From assembly GCF_021044755.1 (NCBI RefSeq), contig NZ_JAJNOR010000003.1, positions 124,001-188,000 on the forward strand: a DNA stretch of 64,000 nt, written 5' to 3'. The position numbers and the translations under genes were made by a program. Under the pieces are notes generated by a model. That model was not told the DNA's origin and made no database searches. It worked only from the letters and a program-made list of their open reading frames with translations. This document shows positions 8,701-16,689 of this stretch, piece after piece (the stretch's first letter is position 1; every line of letters begins with the position of its first letter). Source of the stretch: Lientehia hominis. Its GTDB lineage: Bacteria > Bacillota > Clostridia > Lachnospirales > Lachnospiraceae.

Positions 8701-10387
8701 CCGCACTGTACTGCCACTGGTAAGACAGGGCTGTTCCGTCTTCGCCTGACGCCTCCGCCGTAAGAATGACTTCGGCCCCCGCACCCGTCACAGTTTCGCT
8801 CGCGGGCTGGCTGGTAATGGTAATCTCCGAGGGCTTCTTAAAATTGTCCGGTGCAGGAATCTGAAATGCCAGAGAGCTGCTGGTGCTCCATGTTCCTTTG
8901 GAAGCGCTTCTCGGCACAAAATGAACCTCTCCGCCCATCGCACTGGACGAGACGGTAAATTGGAATTTCTGGAGATTCTTATCTGCATCTGTTTCTCCAA
9001 AAACGACCGGCTCCTTGGGATCGTCGTCTTTCTTTCCAATATAGATTGCGTCATAAGAGAATTTTCCGCTGGACGCCGGACTTACCCAGATTGTAACTTC
9101 AATTCCGTCACCTTTGACCACGGCCTTTGACGCCGCGATCTTAAACATGGTGTAGGCCTGTCCGGGCTTTTTGGCGTCGTCGCTGCCATATACGGCGGTG
9201 ATTCCGTCATTGGCCAGATACCCTTCCTGCTCGCTGGCCGCACTGACCTTCACCACATTTGTAACGGCTTCTGCTCCCGCACTGTCTTTTACCATACAGC
9301 GGTACTGCCCCGCCAATACTGCCTCCATGGTGAAGCTGTAATCAGCAGCTTGCGCGCTGTCTCCCGTACAATCTGTCCATCCGCTTCCGTCGGAGCTGTA
9401 CTGCCACTGATATGTCACTCCTTCCCCGTCAGCTTCCACTGAAAGAACCGCTATCTCCCCGGCCTTTTTGCTGACCGCTTCCGGCTGTTTTGTGATTAGC
9501 AGCACCTTGGGAATACTCATCCACAGATAATTTTCCGACCAGGTTCCCTGATCGGAACGGCCCACAGAAACTGGAATCCAGTTGTTTCCGGAAGAGACGG
9601 GAACCTGGATGGTAAACTCACAAGTGTTTCCGGTCCTGACCCCAGTAAAATATCCCGGTTTGCTCCCGTCGGACTGATACCCCAGATAGAGCCAGTCAAA
9701 TGTCTTTTTGGCACCGGTCTGGAAGGAAATCTCTATCACATCTCCTTTTACAGTGCAGGCTGCGTTTGTAATAGGAAACATTCCATATTGACTGCCGTCG
9801 TTTTTCAATACCATCACACCGCTTATGGCGGCCGTCGGCTTCACCGGCTGCTCATCTACATTGGCTGCCAATAAAGCCGTCTGGACTGTATCATTATTCT
9901 TTTCTCCGGCGTCAGCCACAGACGTGGGCTCCGCACCGCTTTCGGACGCGGCCAGTGTCTCCGCGGCACTGCTTTCTTTCGCTGCCGCACTGCTCTCCGC
10001 CTTGCTTTCCTTTCCGGTTTCCGTCCTTTCTGCTGCTGCCGGCTCCTTCTTGTCTTCCGAAGCCGTACTGCTTTCCTTTGCCGCCGGCTCTTTTTTCTCT
10101 TCTGAAGCCGCACTGCTCTCCTCCGGCTCCGGTTCTTTTTTCTCCTCTGAAGCCGCGCTGCTCTCCTCCGCCGCCGGCTCTTTCATCTCCTCTGATAATG
10201 CTGCGCCGCTCTCCTCCGTCAACTCAGACGCTGCCGCATCTGCTCCGATATTTGACAGTGGAGACAACAGCATCGAGAAAACTAACAGCAAAGCCAGCAG
10301 GCTCATACCTTTTTGTTTCATCTTAACAATCCCCTTTCCGCGTGTCGCGTTTTTTTCTTCTGCAGGCCGCCCGATCTGATCGGACAC
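5699..10387 (-). CDS. giant secreted multidomain repeat protein under a cobalamin riboswitch, probable surface corrinoid or metallo-tetrapyrrole capture protein
   Basis: The ORF encodes 1562 residues. A GTG at 10387 has AGGAG seven bases upstream; the ATG at 10321, giving a standard signal peptide (MKQKGMSLLALLLVF), is the alternative start. After the signal comes a Glu/Ser/Ala-rich stretch with repeated EESSAASEEKKEP units to about residue 165. Then come seven related beta-rich repeats of 100-130 residues, starting near 190, 390, 612, 730, 850, 990 and 1165. They share patterns such as MF-x-V, VKNGK and YLYLG-x-x-D and resemble NEAT-like domains. Two Ig-like domains near 297-385 and 522-610 both carry YQWQYS and GQYRC. 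Residues from about 1280 repeat the first lobe of the adjacent lipoprotein. No LPXTG motif or C-terminal membrane helix is present. Corrinoid binding is inferred only from the riboswitch and transporter context. Confidence 0.85.
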   Translation of the reverse strand: MSDQIGRPAEEKNATRGKGIVKMKQKGMSLLALLLVFSMLLSPLSNIGADAAASELTEESGAALSEEMKEPAAEESSAASEEKKEPEPEESSAASEEKKEPAAKESSTASEDKKEPAAAERTETGKESKAESSAAAKESSAAETLAASESGAEPTSVADAGEKNNDTVQTALLAANVDEQPVKPTAAISGVMVLKNDGSQYGMFPITNAACTVKGDVIEISFQTGAKKTFDWLYLGYQSDGSKPGYFTGVRTGNTCEFTIQVPVSSGNNWIPVSVGRSDQGTWSENYLWMSIPKVLLITKQPEAVSKKAGEIAVLSVEADGEGVTYQWQYSSDGSGWTDCTGDSAQAADYSFTMEAVLAGQYRCMVKDSAGAEAVTNVVKVSAASEQEGYLANDGITAVYGSDDAKKPGQAYTMFKIAASKAVVKGDGIEVTIWVSPASSGKFSYDAIYIGKKDDDPKEPVVFGETDADKNLQKFQFTVSSSAMGGEVHFVPRSASKGTWSTSSSLAFQIPAPDNFKKPSEITITSQPASETVTGAGAEVILTAEASGEDGTALSYQWQYSADGSQWTDCIGDSAKTAEYRFTMSEDLAGQYRCVITDGNGTTATSSTAAVRMPSAPVITGSTVKVVKDNGAEFAMFKVGESTVIADGEELEITISTANTSFDKLYLGFKDDASKTPVTMGTKLASGGWTFTFRVLAADKGKVLPVSLGYPEGSVKDWYTNLYLWIYIPDEGIETLPTETDTIKAIAGGTGASYNNFTVVSSKAVLKGNTMILTLYVKGNTWSKLYQGVQSDTNKTVTCTGSYDRDTDRTAFTFQVPAKKQGMNIPITPGNDSGWFSYARDLFINVPNLAGITNTMADGTYDLYGSAYPVSNYTSLCFERGSSLTINGSMATVTLVTQAREYDKLYIGLASDSDSVKDAKSVKAVPRTDIGDTYKSFTFTIPTADLGKEISYVVHAEKSNVWSEKSGSFFINGLLDKTGDLPDQDPEPADPAVPSDGSYKVTVDSSAAMFRVMDCILTVKNGKMSAVLTLSGTGYDYLYLGTAADAEKADKFSWAPFVKDASGKYTYTIPVAALDQGIAVAAHSIKNDKWYDRTLTFRSETMKKIGDISGGEDEPVTPVDPDNGKDDGNQPDVIPDNDGKADSESKYESDTSGSTGRVNSATTLADGVYKPDKFSWSGGTGRVRISCNKITVKNGQAYATLVFSSDSYQYVKANGNTYYATKSGGTATVVIPVALNKNNKILGMTTKMSATHEIEYTIFIYLAAAANGEAAGENSNEKLDETAPQIIGLEYQSEAKLDYAEYFKIYHYDQDIVLLEIDLTKDTARDPERLTEEKDGGQEKTKEPVETDIVTEDGEELVPSEGEIAAELYKGNIVKYLLVPDDTEIPVGLEQDMIIVRMPVDKTYAASDEILEMMETLGILDNLAAVGCEQEECGIDSVAERMTVKDGEEEADVIFGGQYDLPDYKALIKKGTNLAVLPGELLPREKEAEELTAEEQTERFEESAGNFAMFNIPVVIDRSVDEETELAKYEWIKVYGVLFGCEEKADQLFEAAVKKAAQQESR

Positions 10388-10406
10388 TTTTTATCTCCTA
10401 AATACA

Positions 10407-10440
10407 TAAAAAAAGCCTGCCCTTCTCCGAAGTGCAGACA
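10407..10440 (-). terminator. riboswitch expression-platform terminator before the surface protein gene
   Basis: On the minus strand GTCTGCACTTC pairs with GAAGGGCAGGC (one mismatch, one G-U pair, GGA loop) and is followed by seven T. It lies between the cobalamin aptamer and the GTG start, the expected position for a transcription-terminating riboswitch. Confidence 0.8.
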
Positions 10441-10489
10441 CTAAAATAAGTCCATTTCTGGATGAATATCATGCTTTCTTCGGAAGCAA

Positions 10490-10672
10490 TTCACCAACAT
10501 TTTCAGCAGGTTTCCTGACTTACAGATCATCGTTCTTCCGCGCCTTCTCAATACCTTGCGGTACAATGGCTTTTTGCGGTTTCACTCCCTGTTCACAGTG
10601 GCCGGACCGTCCGGGATTTACACCCGGTTCCCTTTTACCCCTGTGCCTAACGGCACAGGGCACTGAAAATCC
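10490..10672 (-). ncRNA. cobalamin riboswitch (B12 element)
   Basis: The minus strand carries the recognisable aptamer core: GGGTGTAAATCCCGGACGG, then CCGGCCACTGTGA, and further on AAGTCAGGAAACCTGCTGA. This is the conserved B12-box region and the preceding helices. A GC-rich stem-loop (CCTGTGCC/GGCACAGG, 10639-10658) lies in the usual variable peripheral position. A promoter stands directly upstream and a strong terminator hairpin directly downstream. When cobalamin binds, transcription into the surface protein and ABC importer genes should stop. Ligand class is firm from motif and order; adenosyl versus aquo preference cannot be read here. Edges are approximate. Confidence 0.93.
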
Positions 10673-10688
10673 TATGTTTATTTTCCTG

Positions 10689-10717
10689 ATTATAACAGAT
10701 TGTTTGTTCTTTGACAA
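10689..10717 (-). promoter_or_regulatory. promoter for the cobalamin-riboswitch operon
   Basis: TTGTCA and a consensus TATAAT are spaced 17 bases apart on the minus strand, ending about 20 bases before the aptamer. It overlaps the space just beyond the stop of the ABC exporter gene at 10728. Confidence 0.8.
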
Positions 10718-10727
10718 GTGGAAAGAG

Positions 10728-12470
10728 TCAAGATTCATGGCCTGATGAGAACTGCATCCTGTAGAACTTAGCATAGACTCCGTCTAATTCTATTAATTCC
10801 TGGTGCTTCCCCTGTTCAGAAATCCCGTCATCGGTCAACACCAATATTTTCTCCGCGTTCCGGATCGTCGACAGCCTGTGGGCGATCACAAATGTGGTCC
10901 TTCCTCTGGCCAGTTTCTCCAGAGCCTCCTGTACGACCCGCTCACTTTCATTATCCAGCGCAGAAGTGGCTTCGTCGAAGATCAGGACCGGCGGATCCTT
11001 GAGAAATACCCTCGCCAGAGACAGTCTCTGCTTCTGGCCCCCTGACAGCTTTACGCCCCGCTGTCCGATATCCGTATCATAGCCGTCTGGAAGTTCCATG
11101 ATAAATTCATGGGCATTGGCAGCTTTGGCGGCTTTTATGACCTCTTCTCTCCCTGCATTCTGTTTTCCATAACAGATATTCTCATACACCGTCCCCGCAA
11201 ACAGATAAACATCCTGCTGGACGATTCCTATATTCTTTCTCAGACTTTTAAGCTTTATCTTCCGGACGTCCTTTCCGTCCAGAGTCACCCTTCCCCCGCT
11301 GACCTCATAAAAACGCGGAATCAGACTGCACAACGTAGATTTCCCCACACCCGAGGAACCGACCAGCGCGATATACTCTCCCGGCTTCACCCTCATATTC
11401 AAATTATGAAGGACATCATCTCTAGAAGAAGCGTAACGGAAACTCACATCCTCAAAACAGATTTCTCCCTTTACTTCTTTAATATCCGCCGCATCCGGTT
11501 CATCTTCAATGTCCGGCTGTATACTCAGTATTTCACGGAACCGTCCATAGCCGGACATTCCGTTCTGGAACTGTTCTGTAAAGCTGACAAGCCGTTTGAC
11601 CGGGTCAGTGAAGTTAGCCGCCATCAAAAGAAACGCCACCAAATCCGCCGCATCCAGCCTGTCTTTAGCCAGAAGCAAGGCTCCGACGGATATCACCACG
11701 ATTGTCATCAAAGTGGTAAACGCTCCCAGTCCGGCATTATAAACTCCCATATACCGGTAGCTGTCCCGTTTACTCTCCAGGAACCGCTGGTTGCCTTCGT
11801 CAAATTTGCACATTTCCGTGTCTTCATTCCCAAAGGACTTGACCACACGGATACCGGAAAGGCTGTCTTCAATCTGGGCGTTGACATCCGCGATCTTCTC
11901 CCGGTTCCTTTTATATGCCCGCTTCATCTTCTTATTGAGGACAATGGCATAAAACAGCATGAACGGAAGCAGCGCCGCGGCAGAAAGGGCCAGCGGAACA
12001 TTGATAAACAACAGGATTATCAAAGAACCGATTATCCGGATAACAGAGATCACCAGATCTTCCGGTCCATGATGGCACAGCTCACTGATGTCAAACAGGT
12101 CATTGGTCACCCTCGACATCAGCTGTCCAACTTTCTGGTCATCGTAAAAGGTAAAGGACAGCTTCTGATAATGCCCGAACAGCTCATGGCGCATGTCCCG
12201 CTCCATTTTTGCTCCCATCATATGACCAAAATACCCTATATAGAAATTACAAAAAAACTCTATGGCGACCATGACCAGCATCAGGGCTGCCAGCTTGAAA
12301 ATCATGGATACCGCGGCATCCGTTTCAAATCCGATCACAGTTCCGGTAATATACCGGATAATGAGCGGAATCACCAAAGTTATCGCCGCACCTAAACACG
12401 CAAAAAACATATCGCTGAGAAACAATCCCAGATACGGCTTATAATATGATACAAAACTTTTCTTTTTCAT
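10728..12470 (-). CDS. ABC exporter half-transporter (MsbA/LmrA type), membrane domain fused to ATPase
   Basis: The 580 residues contain six N-terminal membrane helices (about 1-310) and a C-terminal nucleotide-binding domain. The latter has Walker A GSSGVGKST (near 378), signature LSGGQKQR (near 480) and Walker B VLIFDEATSALD. Such proteins usually act as homodimers, or as heterodimers with a second half-transporter; no second half is adjacent, so a homodimer is more likely. The start at 12470 overlaps the stop of the ROK kinase gene by an ATGA junction, which places both in one transcript. Cargo cannot be predicted. The promoter is probably the one at 13520-13547. Confidence 0.9.
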   Translation of the reverse strand: MKKKSFVSYYKPYLGLFLSDMFFACLGAAITLVIPLIIRYITGTVIGFETDAAVSMIFKLAALMLVMVAIEFFCNFYIGYFGHMMGAKMERDMRHELFGHYQKLSFTFYDDQKVGQLMSRVTNDLFDISELCHHGPEDLVISVIRIIGSLIILLFINVPLALSAAALLPFMLFYAIVLNKKMKRAYKRNREKIADVNAQIEDSLSGIRVVKSFGNEDTEMCKFDEGNQRFLESKRDSYRYMGVYNAGLGAFTTLMTIVVISVGALLLAKDRLDAADLVAFLLMAANFTDPVKRLVSFTEQFQNGMSGYGRFREILSIQPDIEDEPDAADIKEVKGEICFEDVSFRYASSRDDVLHNLNMRVKPGEYIALVGSSGVGKSTLCSLIPRFYEVSGGRVTLDGKDVRKIKLKSLRKNIGIVQQDVYLFAGTVYENICYGKQNAGREEVIKAAKAANAHEFIMELPDGYDTDIGQRGVKLSGGQKQRLSLARVFLKDPPVLIFDEATSALDNESERVVQEALEKLARGRTTFVIAHRLSTIRNAEKILVLTDDGISEQGKHQELIELDGVYAKFYRMQFSSGHES

Positions 12471-13432
12471 TTTTCTCTCTCGTCAATCACCATTTTGGCC
12501 GCCCCATAGATTCCGGCGTCATTTCCCAGCCTGGCCAGAGCCAGCTTTGCTTTCCCGCGGGTCAGCTTGATCAGGGGATCATAGTGTTTCTTTATCAGAT
12601 CCAAAAGATACTGTCCTGCTTTGGATACACCGCCGCCGATTACAAAGATCTCCGGATCTACCACCTGCGATACATAAGCCATAGCCCTGGCCAGATACAT
12701 CATGCAGTAGTCCGCCACATCCTCCGCCAGGCCATCGCCAGCCTTGGCCGCATCAAACACATCCCTGGCCGTCACCCGCTGCAGATTGCGGAGCACGGAA
12801 GGCCTGTCGCTTTCCCTCATAAAAATCCTGGCATGGCGGGCTATGCCGGTAGCAGATGCAATCTGCTCCAGGCAGCCACGGTTCCCGCAGTTGCAGACCT
12901 CCGGTTCCTTCCAGTCCCAATCCATGACCATGTGGCCAATCTCTCCGCCCATTCCTTTGCTTCCGGCCACAATATGCCCGTCCAGGATGACTCCTCCGCC
13001 CACACCGGTTCCCAGTGTCACTGCTACCACATCTCTGTAGCCTTTCCCGCCGCCCTGCCACATTTCACCCAAGGCCGCCACATTTGCGTCATTTCCCCCT
13101 TTTACCGGAATGCCGCCCAAAAGACCGCTCAAATCCTTCACCGGATTCATATCCCGCATTCCCGGGCCGATATTCACGCAGACTTCCAGATATCCGTCCT
13201 GGCGGATAGGTCCCGGCACTCCCAGCCCCGCGCCCGCAAGCTCTGAGAATTGGATCCCCTCTTCCTCCATGTTCTTTTTAATAGAGGCGGCGATGTCCGG
13301 TATGACTTGCTTCCCCCCGTCGTCTTTTCTCGTGGGTATCTCCCATTTCCGTATTAAAGATGCTTCATCTGTCAAAAGGCCCAGCTTCGCCGTCGTGCCT
13401 CCCAGATCTACGCCTGCATATATATTGCCCAT
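12467..13432 (-). CDS. ROK-family sugar kinase (glucokinase-like)
   Basis: Cytoplasmic kinase of 321 residues. The N-terminal phosphate loop reads GVDLGGTTAKLG. The centre has GTGVGGGVI and the ROK zinc-binding motif CNCGNRGCLEQ. The C-terminus carries FVIGGGVSKAG. These features fit ROK glucokinases that phosphorylate glucose at C6 with ATP. No HTH region is present, so it is an enzyme and not a ROK repressor. The start at 13432 follows GGAGGCAGTT; an ATG at 13444, also with a GGAGG upstream, is an alternative. It overlaps the exporter gene start by four bases. The link between a hexokinase and an ABC exporter may only be shared housekeeping transcription. Confidence 0.88.
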   Translation of the reverse strand: MGNIYAGVDLGGTTAKLGLLTDEASLIRKWEIPTRKDDGGKQVIPDIAASIKKNMEEEGIQFSELAGAGLGVPGPIRQDGYLEVCVNIGPGMRDMNPVKDLSGLLGGIPVKGGNDANVAALGEMWQGGGKGYRDVVAVTLGTGVGGGVILDGHIVAGSKGMGGEIGHMVMDWDWKEPEVCNCGNRGCLEQIASATGIARHARIFMRESDRPSVLRNLQRVTARDVFDAAKAGDGLAEDVADYCMMYLARAMAYVSQVVDPEIFVIGGGVSKAGQYLLDLIKKHYDPLIKLTRGKAKLALARLGNDAGIYGAAKMVIDEREK

Positions 13433-13519
13433 AACTGCCTCCATCCTGTACCTCCGCCGCCTGCCGGACTATGCTCCCGCACGGTCCCTGGCCCGGATAG
13501 TTTTAAATTCTTATTTCTT

Positions 13520-13547
13520 ATTTTACCCGATAATTGCAGTTTTGCAA
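13520..13547 (-). promoter_or_regulatory. promoter for the ROK kinase-exporter transcript
   Basis: TTGCAA and TAAAAT on the minus strand, spaced 16 bases, lie about 90 bases upstream of the kinase start and downstream of the metK terminator. Confidence 0.5.
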
Positions 13548-13571
13548 GAACTTATCTGTCATGGATATAAT

Positions 13572-13612
13572 AATGACCGGGCCCCGATTCCATCGACCGG
13601 GCCCGGTCATTT
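13572..13612 (-). terminator. intrinsic terminator after metK
   Basis: A 12-bp perfect stem (ATGACCGGGCCC with GGGCCCGGTCAT) and a 14-base loop are followed on the minus strand by T-rich sequence (TATTATAT). It lies about 40 bases after the metK stop. Confidence 0.7.
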
Positions 13613-13651
13613 CAAAATATCCATTGAATCTCTTCCTTACAGTATGTCAGG

Positions 13652-14845
13652 TCATCCCTGCAGATAACGCTTCAGCTCATCCACTTTATCCAGGCGTTCC
13701 CAGGACAGATCCAGATCGTCACGCCCAAAATGACCGTACGCTGCCGTCTGTTTATAGATCGGCTTCCGCAGATCCAGCATTTTGATGATACCGGCTGGAC
13801 GAAGGTCAAAGTTTTCACGGACAATCTCCATCAGGCGCTCGTCCGGCAGTTTTCCAGTGCCGAAGGTGTCCACCATGACAGAAGTAGGCTGAGCCACTCC
13901 AATGGCATAGGACAACTGGATCTCGCACTTATCTGCCAAACCGGCCGCAACCAGATTCTTGGCCGCATAGCGGGCAGCATACGCGGCAGAACGATCCACC
14001 TTTGTGCAGTCCTTGCCGGAAAAAGCTCCACCGCCATGCCTTGCATAGCCGCCATAGGTGTCCACGATTATCTTCCTTCCGGTCAGGCCGCTGTCTCCAT
14101 GAGGCCCGCCGATTACAAAACGCCCCGTAGGATTGATAAAATATTTCGTCTCGTCATCCACCAGCTTCTCCGGCAGGACCGGTGCAAAAACATATTTTTT
14201 AATATCTTCATGTATCTGTTCCTGGCTCACATCCGGATCATGCTGTGTGGACAGAACCACCGCGTCCAGATGAATCGGTCTCCCGTTTTCATCATATTCC
14301 ACTGTCACCTGGCTCTTTCCATCCGGCCGGAGATAGGAAAGCGTACCGTCCTTTCTGACCTTTGCCAGCTGTCTCACAAGCTTATGTGCCAGCGCGATGG
14401 GATAAGGCATATATTCCTCTGTCTCATTGGTGGCATATCCAAACATCATTCCCTGGTCGCCGGCTCCTATCGCTTCGATTTCTTCATCGGACATTAAACG
14501 CTCCCGTGCCTCCAGGGCCTTGTCCACTCCCATTGCTATATCAGGCGACTGCTCATCCAGTGCCACCATCACAGCGCAGGTGTTTCCGTCAAAGCCGTAT
14601 TCTGATTTGTTATAGCCGATCTCCAGCACTGTATCCCGTACGATCTTCTGGATGTCCGCATACGCATTGGTGGTGATCTCTCCCATGACCATGACAAACC
14701 CTGTGTTGCAGCATGTCTCACATGCCACACGGCTCATGGGATCTTGCTCCAGCAATGAATCCAAAATAGCGTCAGAAATCGCATCACACATTTTATCCGG
14801 ATGGCCTTCCGTTACGGATTCCGATGTAAATAAGTATTTTTCCAT
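13652..14845 (-). CDS. metK: S-adenosylmethionine synthetase
   Basis: MetK makes SAM from methionine and ATP in the cytosol. The 397-residue product has the family's length and motifs: MEKYLFTSESVTEGHPDK at the N-terminus, GAGDQGMMFGYA near 116, GGPHGDSGLTGRKI near 258 (the conserved phosphate-binding stretch) and a GGGAFSGKD loop. The start at 14845 has AAAGGAGATACA directly upstream; the longer ORF to 14995 runs through the riboswitch terminator and is rejected. A SAM-I riboswitch and terminator precede the gene, so product feedback is expected at the transcription level. Confidence 0.97.
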   Translation of the reverse strand: MEKYLFTSESVTEGHPDKMCDAISDAILDSLLEQDPMSRVACETCCNTGFVMVMGEITTNAYADIQKIVRDTVLEIGYNKSEYGFDGNTCAVMVALDEQSPDIAMGVDKALEARERLMSDEEIEAIGAGDQGMMFGYATNETEEYMPYPIALAHKLVRQLAKVRKDGTLSYLRPDGKSQVTVEYDENGRPIHLDAVVLSTQHDPDVSQEQIHEDIKKYVFAPVLPEKLVDDETKYFINPTGRFVIGGPHGDSGLTGRKIIVDTYGGYARHGGGAFSGKDCTKVDRSAAYAARYAAKNLVAAGLADKCEIQLSYAIGVAQPTSVMVDTFGTGKLPDERLMEIVRENFDLRPAGIIKMLDLRKPIYKQTAAYGHFGRDDLDLSWERLDKVDELKRYLQG

Positions 14846-14950
14846 TGTATCTCCTTTCTCTTTCGCTCTGCCGCGCCTGCCATATTCAGAATCACAATTG
14901 TGCAGACAAGCTGTTTCCTCAAATATGACGGTACAGGGCTCGTTGTTTAA

Positions 14951-14979
14951 CGTAAAATGAGCCCGCATAAGCGGACTCG
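14951..14979 (-). terminator. SAM-I riboswitch terminator upstream of metK
   Basis: Minus-strand GAGTCCGC pairs with GCGGGCTC around TTAT, followed by ATTTT. It lies about 20 bases downstream of the aptamer and 105 bases upstream of the metK start, as expected of an S-box expression platform. Confidence 0.75.
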
Positions 14980-15000
14980 ATATCAGCAGTATCAAATCCT

Positions 15001-15100
15001 CTTATTGTTCGATAAATCTAACTCGCTCAGGTTGGCACCTTCCACTTCGGGGGTTGCCGTGGCTTCACAGGTCCTCTGTACCTCCACCACTCTGAATAAG
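15001..15100 (-). ncRNA. SAM-I (S-box) riboswitch
   Basis: The minus strand reads CTTATTCAGAGTGGTGGAGG, then GAAGCCACGGCAACC, then AAGGTGCCAACCTGAGCGAG, closing with AATAAG, which pairs with the opening CTTATT to form P1. These are the diagnostic conserved blocks of the S-box aptamer. The gene it controls is metK, a classic S-box target. Binding of SAM should favour the terminator at 14951-14979. Confidence 0.96.
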
Positions 15101-15132
15101 GGAATTGCGGGACTTCATATGAAATTGTAGAC

Positions 15133-15148
15133 TGCGGCATATGCCGCA
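15133..15148. repeat. perfect 16-bp palindrome in the metK leader
   Basis: TGCGGCATATGCCGCA is a perfect palindrome between the metK promoter and the S-box aptamer. In RNA it could form a small stem at the 5' end of the leader; in DNA it could be an operator. Confidence 0.6.
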
Positions 15149-15181
15149 ATCAAGTACTCTCGCACGAATACCTACTTGTAT

Positions 15182-15210
15182 AAAATAGCGCAGTTTCTAA
15201 ACTGTGTCAA
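15182..15210 (-). promoter_or_regulatory. promoter for the SAM-I riboswitch/metK transcript
   Basis: A consensus TTGACA -35 and a TATTTT -10, 17 bases apart on the minus strand, stand about 80 bases upstream of the S-box aptamer. Confidence 0.7.
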
Positions 15211-15223
15211 GCAGTTTATAGCA

Positions 15224-16513
15224 TCAAACCGCTTCCAGTTTTAACCTCGCCACATCCTTATCATCCTCCGCCTGCTCGATCATGGCTCCCAAAGAACGCA
15301 GCTTATCATCAAAACGCTCATATCCGCGGAGAATGTACTTTGTCTCATCCACGACCGTATGGCCTTCCGCTGCCAGGCCCGCCAGCACCAGCGCCGCTCC
15401 CGCCCTCAAATCCGGAGCGCTCACATCCGCTCCGCTCAGGCAGTCCACACCGTTGATCACGGCCACATTGCTCTCTACTTTTATATTGGCTCCCATTCTG
15501 GCCAGCTCATCCACATATTTAAAACGGTTTTCGAAGATGCTCTCCGTCACCATACTGGTCCCTTCTGCCAAAGACAGCGCCACAGAGATCTGCGGCTGCA
15601 TATCAGTCGGAAATCCCGGATACGGCAGGGTTTTCACATGCGTATATTTCAGTCTGGATTTACAGACTACTCTCACAGCATCATCAAACTCGCTGATTTC
15701 ACAGCCCATCTCAATGAGCTTTGCGGAAATCGCCTCAAGATGCTTGGGAATCACATTTTTAACGGTCACATCACCTTTTGTCACCGCAGCCGCGAACATA
15801 AACGTGCCAGCTTCTATCTGGTCAGGAATGATGGAATACGTGGTGCCATGGAGCTTCGGCACTCCCTTAATCCGGATGATATCCGTTCCGGCTCCTTTAA
15901 TGTTGGCTCCCATGCTGTTCAGCATATTTGCCACATCTACGATATGAGGTTCTTTTGCCGCATTTTCTAAAATCGTGTTTCCCTCTGCCAGCACCGCCGC
16001 CAGCATAATATTGATCGTAGCTCCTACTGAGACCACATCCAGGTATATATGGCCGCCGCTCAAGTGAGCCGCGTCAGCCACCACCATGCCGTGATCCACC
16101 TCAGCCCTGGCGCCCAGGCCGCGGAAGCCCTTCAAATGCTGGTCTATGGGACGGCTCCCAATGTTGCAGCCGCCGGGCAGTGACACTTCCGCCCTCTTGT
16201 ACTTCCCAAGAAGCGCCCCTAAAAGATAATAAGACGCACGGATCCTCTTTATAAAATCATCATTTACCCGAATCGTATTGATAGCAGAACCATTGATACG
16301 GACCGTATGGGCATCCATATGAAATACTTTTGCGCCAATCCCTTCAATTGCTTCCAAAAGTACATTGATGTCCCGCACATCAGGAAGGTTTTCTATGATT
16401 ACATCCTCATCAGACATGATTGCAGCCGCTAAAATACCCAGAGCCGCGTTCTTCGCGCCCCCAATCACGACGTCACCCACAAGAGGGTTCCCGCCTTTAA
16501 TCACATATTGCAT
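15224..16513 (-). CDS. murA: UDP-N-acetylglucosamine 1-carboxyvinyltransferase
   Basis: MurA transfers enolpyruvate from PEP to UDP-GlcNAc, the first committed step of peptidoglycan synthesis, in the cytoplasm. The 429-residue length is standard. Visible motifs are the N-terminal GGAKNAALGILAA and LPGGCNIGSRPIDQHLKG, whose Cys (near residue 116) is the catalytic, fosfomycin-reactive residue. FPTDMQPQ appears near 300. The start at 16513 has GAGG upstream, and a promoter stands at 16615-16643. A YwmB-like gene nearby (19984) fits the arrangement known in Bacillus, where ywmB adjoins murA. Confidence 0.95.
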   Translation of the reverse strand: MQYVIKGGNPLVGDVVIGGAKNAALGILAAAIMSDEDVIIENLPDVRDINVLLEAIEGIGAKVFHMDAHTVRINGSAINTIRVNDDFIKRIRASYYLLGALLGKYKRAEVSLPGGCNIGSRPIDQHLKGFRGLGARAEVDHGMVVADAAHLSGGHIYLDVVSVGATINIMLAAVLAEGNTILENAAKEPHIVDVANMLNSMGANIKGAGTDIIRIKGVPKLHGTTYSIIPDQIEAGTFMFAAAVTKGDVTVKNVIPKHLEAISAKLIEMGCEISEFDDAVRVVCKSRLKYTHVKTLPYPGFPTDMQPQISVALSLAEGTSMVTESIFENRFKYVDELARMGANIKVESNVAVINGVDCLSGADVSAPDLRAGAALVLAGLAAEGHTVVDETKYILRGYERFDDKLRSLGAMIEQAEDDKDVARLKLEAV

Positions 16514-16614
16514 GATGACACCTCATCTACATTCTTCATTTTTATTTAGAACAACGGATGTTCTTTATCCTGTGCTGTCATGTATCCTTAGTTTGTACCA
16601 CTGTCTATTGGTCT

Positions 16615-16643
16615 ATTATAACAATCTCTTTCTATTTTGTAAA
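16615..16643 (-). promoter_or_regulatory. promoter for murA
   Basis: TTTACA and TATAAT spaced 17 bases on the minus strand, about 100 bases upstream of the murA ATG, in an A/T-rich gap. No terminator was recognised between the gene ending at 16690 and this promoter. Confidence 0.7.
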
Positions 16644-16689
16644 ATCTTTTTTATTTTTTGTAAGATTTCCTTAAGAATTAAATGGTTTC

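Noticed and set aside
2274..10321. Haem uptake system
   Set aside because: NEAT-like repeats suggested haem, but the operon is headed by a clear cobalamin riboswitch. Kept only as an alternative ligand.
10520..10774. 84-codon minus-strand ORF
   Set aside because: It lies over the cobalamin riboswitch and its promoter; the conserved bases are explained by the RNA.
11109..12395. Long plus-strand ORF (428 codons) opposite the ABC exporter gene
   Set aside because: It is entirely antisense to a gene with all ABC motifs and has no recognisable domain or ribosome site.
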